Source: Candidatus Poseidoniaceae archaeon
GTDB lineage: Archaea > Thermoplasmatota > Poseidoniia > Poseidoniales > Poseidoniaceae
Direction: 5' to 3'
DNA length: 64,000 bases
NCBI GenBank assembly: GCA_938030705.1
Contig: CALHIR010000025.1
Coordinates: 17,259 to 81,258, forward strand
Shown here: positions 19,009-26,871 of the stretch, piece after piece
Layout of the letters: the number at the start of each line of letters is the position of its first letter
How positions within the stretch are numbered: the stretch's first letter is position 1
The notes under the pieces: model-generated
What the model was told of the DNA's origin: nothing
Seen by the model: the letters and a program-made list of their open reading frames with translations, nothing else
The model's database searches: none
Made by a program: the position numbers and the translations under genes

Positions 19009-20418
19009 ATGGGTGCCACCATGGCTAAACCGAAAACTTCTGCAGAAAAAGCACGGGAGGATGAAGAACAATCCCAACTTGATAACATGCTGGGCGGCGC
19101 ATTTGGGGGCATTGAATCGCTCGAGGCGCCGACAGGGGATGTCGACACACCAACCGAAACCATCGAAGAACCGGATTCAGAATTACCAGCCGACGCGACC
19201 GAGGGCCCGACCGGCCCCCCCACAGGCCCACCTACGGGTCCACCTTCAGGCCCTCCATCCGGCCCCCCGACAGGTCCACCTTCAGGCCCTCCATCCGGTC
19301 CTCCGACAGGACCGCCCTCGGGTCCTCCATCCGGCCCCCCATCAGGTCCCCCTGTGCCTTCACCCGACGATACCGGTCAGGAAGCATCACCGGTTGAAGT
19401 TGAACAAAAACCCGAAACAACCGAGCCGGAACAAGCCGAACCTGAAGCACTTGAGCCCGAAACAACCGAGCCGGAAACACCTGAGAACGTGATTGCCGAA
19501 GAAGGCGCGGGCCAAACCTCTGAGCCCGAGGCGATTGAAACCGAACCTCCTGCGAATGATGAAGCAGAAACGCTCGACGAAGCCCCCGAGAAGGCTTCCG
19601 TAGCAGAAGAACACCCCCCCTCGACCAAACCGGCGGAGACCCCCTCTTCCCCCGGTGCCCTCGACCAAACGGCCCTCGACCTTCTTGCTGAAAAGGAAGC
19701 GGAACTTGAACGTCTTCACATGGAAAACGCTCGCCTTCGCCAATCCGTGGTCGGGGCAACGGAAGTCATTGAAGAATTGGAAGAGCCGCCCATGCCACCG
19801 CTGGTGGAAGACAACATTGTCATCCCTGCTTACATCGTTTCAGACTTTGTCCGCCTTGGCCGCCAACTCGATCGGGAACATTTGGTCAGGGCCACCATGG
19901 GCTCTTTGGCGATGATTCATCCAGAGCAACCCGGCGTAATGATTTCTACACGCCACATGGTCACGCTCCCCCGAATGAACGAGCGCAGCCTTTGTGCAGC
20001 CCCCCTCGGGTCCACTTCCCCACGAGGCGCCCCTTCCGATTGGCACGCCCTTGAAGTCGTGCTCGCCTCGGTCTCCATGGTCACCGGGGGTCCTGCTGCG
20101 GTGATTCACATGCACGGGCCGCATACCACCGCCGCCAGTTGCGAGAAAGACCTCGTTTTGCTCACGCCTATCGATGAACTTGGAAAACAACACATCGGCA
20201 AGATCATCATTGTTGATCCGGACCCTGAACACCCGGAAGACTACCTCCGCCAAGTGGCCGAAGCGCTCAATCAAGGTGGAATGCGGTGTGTCGTAGTTCG
20301 CGGCAACGGCGCTTATGCTGTCGGTGCGGACTTTGACCAAGCCTGGGCTAACGCAGCTATGGTGGAACACAGCATGCAGATCCACCTCCTTGCGCGACAA
20401 GCGAACCTGAAAACTTGA
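19009..20418 (+). CDS. Pro-rich (GPPS/T)n protein with C-terminal class II aldolase/adducin-like domain
   Basis: N-terminal acidic/Pro-rich region; C-terminal ...GGPAAVIHMHGPHTTAASCEKD...RCVVVRGNGAYAVGADFDQAWANAAMVEHSMQIHLLARQ resembles class II aldolase core. Start may be 19021. Confidence 0.65.
   Translation: MGATMAKPKTSAEKAREDEEQSQLDNMLGGAFGGIESLEAPTGDVDTPTETIEEPDSELPADATEGPTGPPTGPPTGPPSGPPSGPPTGPPSGPPSGPPTGPPSGPPSGPPSGPPVPSPDDTGQEASPVEVEQKPETTEPEQAEPEALEPETTEPETPENVIAEEGAGQTSEPEAIETEPPANDEAETLDEAPEKASVAEEHPPSTKPAETPSSPGALDQTALDLLAEKEAELERLHMENARLRQSVVGATEVIEELEEPPMPPLVEDNIVIPAYIVSDFVRLGRQLDREHLVRATMGSLAMIHPEQPGVMISTRHMVTLPRMNERSLCAAPLGSTSPRGAPSDWHALEVVLASVSMVTGGPAAVIHMHGPHTTAASCEKDLVLLTPIDELGKQHIGKIIIVDPDPEHPEDYLRQVAEALNQGGMRCVVVRGNGAYAVGADFDQAWANAAMVEHSMQIHLLARQANLKT
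19204..19353 (+). repeat. In-frame tandem repeat encoding (G-P-P-T/S)n, 12-nt period
   Basis: Direct reading: GPTGPPTGPPTGPPSGPPSGPPTGPPSGPPSGPPTGPPSGPPSGPPSGPP. Confidence 0.95.
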
Positions 20419-20566
20419 CGACTTCATATACTCTGAAGAGTGTATGATTTCGGAAGTGAGTGCAGTGTCCGGTTTCAGTTGTGATGGCGACAAATTTCTC
20501 TGTTGGGAGAAAGAAGTCGTTTCTTCATATACTCTGGGACAATCACTCTATCAAAGGTGAACACAC

Positions 20567-21421
20567 ATGGACCAAAATACGAAATTTGACGTTGAAATTG
20601 CAGACGCATCTGGACATTCTACCGTTCAGATGACACAGACCGAAATTGCCGAGAAGGCCTCCCAAACCCAGGGCTCCTGGGTGTTCGTGAACAACCAACT
20701 TGTCAGCGCCGCTGACATCGCTGACATGAATTTGGAAGCAGGCAGCCGCATTCGTTTGATGCCTGGCCTCGTTGGTGGCCAAGACGCCCCTACCTTCGAT
20801 GTGGAAATCGCCGACGCAACCGGGCACTCCACCGTGCAAATGACCCAAGACGAACTCGTCGAGAAAGCCGGCCAGACCCAAGGCTCTTGGGTGTTCATCA
20901 ACAACCAACTCGTCAGCACTGCAGAACTTGCCAACATGAACTTGGACGCAGGGAGCCGCATTCGCTTGATGCCCGGCCTTGTTGGTGGCCAGCACCCCCT
21001 TACCTTCGTCGTTCAAATCACCGACCAATCTGGCCATTCCGAAGTTGTCATGACCAAGGCTCAGATTGTTGACAAGGCTACCCAAAACAACGAGTTGTGG
21101 GTCTTCGTGAACAACCAACTCGTCAACACCAATGACCTTGCTGAGATGAACATGGAAGCAGGCAGCAGCGTTCGTATGGCACCCGGTATCATCGGTGGCC
21201 AGGACGCCCCTACCTTCGACGTGGAAATTGCTGACGCAACCGGCCACTCTACCGTGCAGATGACCCAAGACGAACTGGTGGAAAAAGCCGACCAAACCCA
21301 GGGATCCTGGGTTTTCGTGGATAACCAACTCGTCAGCACCGCTGAAATCGCCAACATGAACTTGGAAGCAGGCAGCCGCATTCGCTTGATGCCCGGCTTG
21401 ATCGGTGGACGTGCCTGCTGA
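20567..21421 (+). CDS. Four-repeat beta-grasp/ubiquitin-like (ThiS/MoaD-like tail) protein
   Basis: 284 aa = 6 aa + 3 x 70 aa + 68 aa; each unit FDVEIADATGHSTVQMTQDELVEKA...WVFVNNQLVSTAEIANMNLEAGSRIRLMPGLVGG; SD-like AGGTGA upstream. Confidence 0.85.
   Translation: MDQNTKFDVEIADASGHSTVQMTQTEIAEKASQTQGSWVFVNNQLVSAADIADMNLEAGSRIRLMPGLVGGQDAPTFDVEIADATGHSTVQMTQDELVEKAGQTQGSWVFINNQLVSTAELANMNLDAGSRIRLMPGLVGGQHPLTFVVQITDQSGHSEVVMTKAQIVDKATQNNELWVFVNNQLVNTNDLAEMNMEAGSSVRMAPGIIGGQDAPTFDVEIADATGHSTVQMTQDELVEKADQTQGSWVFVDNQLVSTAEIANMNLEAGSRIRLMPGLIGGRAC
20585..21421 (+). repeat. Four tandem 210-bp coding repeats
   Basis: 70-aa unit repeated in frame; units 2 and 4 near identical, unit 3 most divergent. 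Confidence 0.95.
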
Positions 21422-21426
21422 ATCCC

Positions 21427-21630
21427 ATGATGGGCGATTGGTCATTCGGCGAAGAAGCGATTCTCATTGAGAACCTCGAACTCGGCCATGATATCGAGTT
21501 GATTTCCGATGTACTCATGAGAGCCCCTTCGGACGTCGCCTTGAGGATGATTCATCTCTATCAAAACGGCTCCCTTGTCGTGATGGCTGAGGCTACTTTT
21601 GATACGCTGGTCAAACGGATTGGGGAATGA
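21427..21630 (+). CDS. Small protein of unknown function between Ubl-repeat gene and rpoP
   Basis: 67-aa ORF, tightly packed same-strand; no family recognised. Confidence 0.5.
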   Translation: MMGDWSFGEEAILIENLELGHDIELISDVLMRAPSDVALRMIHLYQNGSLVVMAEATFDTLVKRIGE

Positions 21631-21676
21631 AAGGTTGAAAACGGGATGCGAAGTCGCGAGCATTGGAGAGAGAACT

Positions 21677-21826
21677 ATGGTTGAACTCGTTGACTACAAG
21701 TGCGCCAACTGCGGAAACCTCGAATCGTTCCACCGAGAGCGAAACGGGATCAGCTGCAAGGCTTGCGGTTCCCGCATTTTCATGAAACTCCGCCGCCACG
21801 GCACCAAGCGCCTGAACGCTGAGTGA
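21677..21826 (+). CDS. rpoP: DNA-directed RNA polymerase subunit P (Rpb12-like)
   Basis: MVELVDYKCANCGNLESFHRERNGISCKACGSRIFMKLRRHGTKRLNAE; CxxC...CxxC RpoP signature. Confidence 0.85.
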   Translation: MVELVDYKCANCGNLESFHRERNGISCKACGSRIFMKLRRHGTKRLNAE

Positions 21827-21865
21827 GCCAAATCGCTCGCAGAGTTCAAAGACCATGGACCGGTC

Positions 21866-23032
21866 TTGTCGTTCATGACCGTGTGGCTTGAGCATTACAA
21901 GCCCGTGCTGTTTGACGACCTGTTGACCTCAGAGCAAGTCATTGACGCTCTCAAACATTTGGCCCTCCAAGCCAACCCTCCTCATCTTCTTCTCTCTGGC
22001 CCGTCCGGTTGTGGGAAAACGGCCGCGCTTCAACTGGTCTGCCGCCAAGTTCTCGGCCCTTCATGGCGTGCGACCACGCATATCTTGCAAGCTCGTGATT
22101 TGCACAAAACGTCAGGGGCCATGGCCAAGTTTGAGGGCTTTCTTCGTCCGGAAGGAGCTGGTTCGGAAGATACGCTCGCCGGCCGCACCAGTCTCGACGC
22201 TTTCGACCACAGCATCAGTGCCAGTGCTGACGCTTCACCCCCGCCGGCCGGAGAGGAATCCGCTGCTCCTCAAGCGGGGTCCTTCGCAGCGGTCTCCCGT
22301 ATCATCATCATCGAGGATGCTGACTACTTGGGCCATGCACGCCAATCGTATCTCCGTCGGATGATGGAGGAGAGCAGCCGAAGTGCCCGCTTCCTCTTCA
22401 CAACGCACACCCCCTCTCGGATTATCGAAGCCCTGCGAAGCAGAACACAACACGTTCGCATGCCCTCGCTCACCCGTTTGCAAATCGAACAACGACTCGA
22501 GTACATCGCGGGGGAGGAAAACCTCCAACCTGCAGCAGGTGTATTGGGCGATATCGCCCACGTGGCAAACGGCAATTTGCGAAAAGCGGTCTTCACCTTC
22601 CAACTTCTTGCCCAGCGTCATCTGCTCAACGACCGGAAAAATGTCCAGATGCTCATGGCCAACTCAAGCCGACGAGAAGTCCAGTTGGTTCTCGAGGAAG
22701 CCCTTCGGGGCCGGGTCCACGAATGGAAATGGGAGCGCCAGGGTGAGAAAAACACGCGCGTACTCAAAGGGGCCATGGGGGCACTCGACCAGATGATGGC
22801 CAACCACGACCTTGACGGCAGGGGGATGGTCGACCGACTGCATCACTTCCTTGTCGCAGGCCGCACTCATTATCCAGAACCCCTCTTGGCGGATCTATTG
22901 GTCGCCGTTTCCGCCTGCGACCTGAACCTGCAACGGTCGGCTCAACAACGGATTCAACTTGAGGAATTACTCCACCGTTTTGCAGAGGTTGGGGAGAAAC
23001 ACCTCCGCTCCACACCAACGCAACCGTCTTGA
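21866..23032 (+). CDS. Replication factor C small-subunit-like clamp loader AAA+ ATPase
   Basis: WLEHYKPVLFDDLLTSEQVIDALKHLALQANPPHLLLSGPSGCGKTAALQLVCRQVLG; IIIIEDADYL; RFLFTTHTPSRIIEALRSRTQ. Confidence 0.85.
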   Translation: MSFMTVWLEHYKPVLFDDLLTSEQVIDALKHLALQANPPHLLLSGPSGCGKTAALQLVCRQVLGPSWRATTHILQARDLHKTSGAMAKFEGFLRPEGAGSEDTLAGRTSLDAFDHSISASADASPPPAGEESAAPQAGSFAAVSRIIIIEDADYLGHARQSYLRRMMEESSRSARFLFTTHTPSRIIEALRSRTQHVRMPSLTRLQIEQRLEYIAGEENLQPAAGVLGDIAHVANGNLRKAVFTFQLLAQRHLLNDRKNVQMLMANSSRREVQLVLEEALRGRVHEWKWERQGEKNTRVLKGAMGALDQMMANHDLDGRGMVDRLHHFLVAGRTHYPEPLLADLLVAVSACDLNLQRSAQQRIQLEELLHRFAEVGEKHLRSTPTQPS

Positions 23033-23055
23033 AAGGTCGCACATCAGCCCTTGTT

Positions 23056-23132
23056 GGGCGTGTAGCACAGCTGGATAATGCATCGGCCTCCTAAGCCGAA
23101 GATCGCGGGTTCGAATCCTGCCACGCCCGCCA
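23056..23132 (+). tRNA. tRNA-Arg (CCT), CCA encoded
   Basis: GGGCGTG...TCGGCCTCCTAAGCCGA...GGTTCGAATCC...CACGCCCGCCA; anticodon loop CTCCTAA. Confidence 0.95.
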
Positions 23133-23185
23133 TTTTTTGGATAAGAGCCATAATCAGGCGCACCCCCCCAAGGCTTGGGGATGAC

Positions 23186-24697
23186 ATGGCCGACGAAGCC
23201 TTTGATGCCAATGCGGTTCTCCCAGATCCCTACGGCCAAGGATTCGCTCGGGTTGAAAATCCGATAGAACGAACCGTCGAAAAATGGCAACAGCAAGAGA
23301 TGCTGCGGCTGCGGTTTGGAAAACTTGCCCGCCACCCTGCGACCATGACCATTCGTTTGTTTTTCGGTGCAAGCGTTGCGATTGTAGCCTTGCTTTCCGT
23401 AATTCTACCAACCCTTGCTCCAGCCAATCCAGGTTATGTGGTTCTGTTTTGGTTACTTCCGTTGTTGATTGGGACGGTACCGCCCCTCCTCGCCGGTGAA
23501 TCCATGTGGCAGGCCATTCAAGCCCGTATTTCTCTCCGAGAAATCGATGAACAAGGCCACGGGGGGAAACTTTCCCTCCGTTCACAACCAGGAATGGACC
23601 GGATTTTAGAGGGGTTGACCGATGTTCGGCGGCACAACACGGTCAACATCCTGTTGGCCTTTAGCACCGTGTCATTGCTCGGGTTGGGCACGGCTTTGCA
23701 ACAAGACTCCTTGGTTTGGAATCTTTCATTTTTGGTCTCGATGACCCTCGGTTTTGCTCATTCCTTCCATTCCTTTTTCACATCGGATTCTGTTCGTCAG
23801 CAAGGCGACCAGATGCCATGTTTGGTTCACCACGCCCCGACCCATCACCCAACTCAACTCGGTTCAATTTTGGGTGAGTTAATTGTGCTGCACCTGGACC
23901 CTGACCTCTTTCTTGACTGGCGCTCTTGGCTTGATGATTTCAGAAAAAGCGTGCTGCCTGGATACGATAAAGACCAGTCGTGGGAGCGCGTGCTCTACAT
24001 TCTCCACCTCAACGCCAAAGGTGATTTGAGCGACAGTATTGCCATGGGTGAACTGAGTGAATTCATTCGTCCTGACGCCATCAACGACGTCCTGTTGGAT
24101 GAGGAAGCGAAATTTAACTGGCGGTCTCTGCAGCGTTTATTGGCCCATGCACGCGTCTGGCAACCCAGCGCTTTCCGACTGCTTGAACGGCTCCAACTGG
24201 ACCTTCTCTCCGGCACACCTGCCATGCTTCGCTCACCGTGGCGGATGGACGTTGCACTCGACCCAGAATGCGATGAAGGAACCGGGCACCTGTTCATCGC
24301 GCTCAACAACCAAACCTTTCAGCAAACCGTGGCGAGGATAGAGGTTATTTGCCCGGGCGGGGAACCCTTTGCCCGAGATCATCGGTTCGATCTTCAAGCC
24401 TGTCCCCCCCCTCGTCAGGCGGTCAGTTTGAACGCCGAGGGCGAAGACGATGCTTTGGATTGGGTTCCTCGCTACCTCCAGCAAGGCGTTGTTCTTTGGC
24501 TCGGCGTGGCATGGCCTGAGCACGACCAAACCGAGCGATACGTGCAAGTGATTTTGCGGGATGAGGACGGCGTGGTCATCGAATCCCGCGTCCTGCGCAC
24601 CATCGTGAAACGAAAATCAAGTTTCCAATTACGGAAAAAGAACAACGCCCTTGAACGCGCTCGAGCTTGGGCCACACGCCCTCTGCCCAAGGCCTGA
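23186..24697 (+). CDS. Membrane protein, unknown function
   Basis: Four hydrophobic segments in N-terminal half; long soluble C-terminus. Start set at MADEAF downstream of the tRNA (ORF track start lies inside the tRNA). Confidence 0.65.
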   Translation: MADEAFDANAVLPDPYGQGFARVENPIERTVEKWQQQEMLRLRFGKLARHPATMTIRLFFGASVAIVALLSVILPTLAPANPGYVVLFWLLPLLIGTVPPLLAGESMWQAIQARISLREIDEQGHGGKLSLRSQPGMDRILEGLTDVRRHNTVNILLAFSTVSLLGLGTALQQDSLVWNLSFLVSMTLGFAHSFHSFFTSDSVRQQGDQMPCLVHHAPTHHPTQLGSILGELIVLHLDPDLFLDWRSWLDDFRKSVLPGYDKDQSWERVLYILHLNAKGDLSDSIAMGELSEFIRPDAINDVLLDEEAKFNWRSLQRLLAHARVWQPSAFRLLERLQLDLLSGTPAMLRSPWRMDVALDPECDEGTGHLFIALNNQTFQQTVARIEVICPGGEPFARDHRFDLQACPPPRQAVSLNAEGEDDALDWVPRYLQQGVVLWLGVAWPEHDQTERYVQVILRDEDGVVIESRVLRTIVKRKSSFQLRKKNNALERARAWATRPLPKA

Positions 24698-24796
24698 AAC
24701 GCCCGCCCAGCACCGCAGGCCCCCAGTTTCTGCTTGTGGTGGAAGCGCGCACCTTATGGCGGTCCTCTGCTTCGCCAGCCACAGGGGAGTTTCAGA

Positions 24797-26416
24797 ATGG
24801 AAGCATGGGATGTCATTGTGCTTGGAGACGGGCCCGCTGCACTTCATGCCGCTGCCGAAGCAGCGAAATCCGGTGCAAGCACCTTGATGATGTCAGCAAC
24901 CGGTTTGGGTAACCCGGGAACGAGTTCGCTCGAAGGTTTATCCGCCCCCATCCAGGAATCAAATAACCGCAGCCACCGGGAAGACACGATTCGCTGCGGT
25001 GCTTTCCTTTCCGATCAAGACGTGGTCGCTGAAACCACAGCCGGCGCCATCAAGGTCGTTGATTTGCTCGAGCGACGCGGCCTCAATTTCCGACGAGACC
25101 AACAAGGTCTGCCAATGGTGCGAAAGGCTCCCGGCCACCAGCAACCACGCACCGTGGATGCTGGAAGTGCAACGGCGCTCGGCCTCCAACAACTCGGTGA
25201 AGAGCAGTGCATGCGCCATGGTGTTATCCGCCGCGGTGACCAAGTCCCGTTGACCCTTGTCCATACCAACCAGTCCGTGGAAGGGTTGGTGGCTGTTGAC
25301 ATGGTGAACGGAAAGGTCATCGGTCTCCAATGCAAGGCGCTTATCGTCGCTGACGAGGGCTTTGAAGGCGCTTTTTCCTCTGGCGTGGTGGGCCTTGGCA
25401 TGGACATGGTCTTCCGAACAGGTGTCGCTCTGCGAGACATGGAATTCATGACCCATCATCCACTGACCATCAAAGGCACCAACCTGTTCCTGCCCTCGGG
25501 TCTTCTTCTCGATGGGGCCCAATTGCACGAAGCCTCGGGCCCCGCCATCGATGTTGGTGGTCAATCCTCACTGGAAATCGTGGCCTCACTCTCAGCGGCC
25601 GTCAATCCCGTTTTGGACGCTCGAAACATGGGACTCAGTGCTTCATGGTGGGGCTCCCTCTTCCGCTTGGTCAAGCAGCGAACGGGCATTGACATGAACC
25701 GGCAAACCGTGCCGTTGGAGCCCGCTGTGGGCCATACCTTGGGGGGACTTCCCGTAGATGGAAACGGCCGATGTGTGGTTGGCGCATGGTCTCGCTGGTT
25801 CACCGGCCTTTATGCGGCCGGTGGTGCAGCCTGTACGGGCCTTCACGGTGCAGCACCGTTGGTAGGAAACCGTCTTCTCGACACCCTCGTTTCAGGGACA
25901 GCGGCTGGAAAGCACGCTGGAGAATGGGTTACAAGCCGCAAGTTCAGCACCACCACCGGCCTTGAGACGGCGCTGGAAGAGGCCGAAGCTGATGTTTCGG
26001 CCATGATGGAATCCGGTGAGGCCACGCACGTGGTCCGCTGCGGCACGGTGATGGCCAACCTCCACAGTGCACTCGCCTCAACCCCCACCTTCTCGTCCGA
26101 CTCCATGACCAACCTCCAAAACAAATTGGAACAGATCAGCGTCACGGCCGAATCGCTTCACATCGACCAGCCATCATTGATTGCGAACACCAACCTCCTC
26201 GAAGTCTTGCGAACGCAAGCCGCCGTGCGGATGGTCTTGGCATCCGTCCAGAGCGGGTTGGCTCGAGAGGAATCCAGAGGGTCGTTTACCCGAGAAGATT
26301 TCCCGGAAGCCAACGATGCCTTCCTCCATCACATCACCGTTGACCAAGAAGGCAACACTGGTACGCTTGCGGTCAAGAAAGGAGCGGGCGGCCACTGGGT
26401 TCTCCCTCCACAATGA
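24797..26416 (+). CDS. FAD-dependent oxidoreductase, succinate dehydrogenase/fumarate reductase flavoprotein-like
   Basis: WDVIVLGDGPAALHAAAEAAKSGAST; AVGHTLGGLPVDGNGRCVV; LYAAGGAACTGLHGAAPLVGNRLLDTLVSGTAAGKHAGE. Confidence 0.75.
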   Translation: MEAWDVIVLGDGPAALHAAAEAAKSGASTLMMSATGLGNPGTSSLEGLSAPIQESNNRSHREDTIRCGAFLSDQDVVAETTAGAIKVVDLLERRGLNFRRDQQGLPMVRKAPGHQQPRTVDAGSATALGLQQLGEEQCMRHGVIRRGDQVPLTLVHTNQSVEGLVAVDMVNGKVIGLQCKALIVADEGFEGAFSSGVVGLGMDMVFRTGVALRDMEFMTHHPLTIKGTNLFLPSGLLLDGAQLHEASGPAIDVGGQSSLEIVASLSAAVNPVLDARNMGLSASWWGSLFRLVKQRTGIDMNRQTVPLEPAVGHTLGGLPVDGNGRCVVGAWSRWFTGLYAAGGAACTGLHGAAPLVGNRLLDTLVSGTAAGKHAGEWVTSRKFSTTTGLETALEEAEADVSAMMESGEATHVVRCGTVMANLHSALASTPTFSSDSMTNLQNKLEQISVTAESLHIDQPSLIANTNLLEVLRTQAAVRMVLASVQSGLAREESRGSFTREDFPEANDAFLHHITVDQEGNTGTLAVKKGAGGHWVLPPQ

Positions 26417-26445
26417 AGAAGGACATCGGGGCCAACCGATTGGTT

Positions 26446-26871
26446 ATGGCCACGCTGTTTGAGAAGATTCTCTCCGGCGACATCCCCTCCCATCGTGTAG
26501 CGAAGGGCGAAGGATGGTACGCCTTTCTTGACATCTTTCCTCGCCGAGAAGGTCACACGCTGGTGATTCCAAACCGGGGCGTGCAACGCCTCGCCGATTT
26601 GACGCCGACAGAACACACCCAACTCATGGAAGGGGTCATTCGTGTGCAATACGTGCTTGGTCAGCGCTTTGGCACCACGGATTTCACGGTTTGTGTACAT
26701 GACGGGCCGCTCGCCGGGCAAGAAGTTCCTCATGTCCACATCCATGTCCTCCCAAGAACCGAAAACGACGGCGGCTCTACCCTCGTAGCCATGTGGCCCC
26801 GAACAGAACATGGGGAATCGAACCATGAGGCTCTCGCCTCACTTGCAGCAAGCCTTCAGGAAGTGAAGTGA
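26446..26871 (+). CDS. HIT family protein
   Basis: MATLFEKILSGDIPSHRV...YAFLDIFPRREGHTLVIPNRG...QEVPHVHIHVLPR (HxHxH). Confidence 0.92.
   Translation: MATLFEKILSGDIPSHRVAKGEGWYAFLDIFPRREGHTLVIPNRGVQRLADLTPTEHTQLMEGVIRVQYVLGQRFGTTDFTVCVHDGPLAGQEVPHVHIHVLPRTENDGGSTLVAMWPRTEHGESNHEALASLAASLQEVK

Noticed and set aside
19232-19759. Arg/Gly/Gln-rich minus-strand ORF
   Set aside because: Reverse reading of the GPPS/T repeat; low-complexity artefact.
20543-21445. 300-aa minus-strand ORF that is also repetitive
   Set aside because: Antisense shadow of the four 210-bp Ubl repeats; the repeats are inherited from the sense frame, which has the SD and sensible composition.
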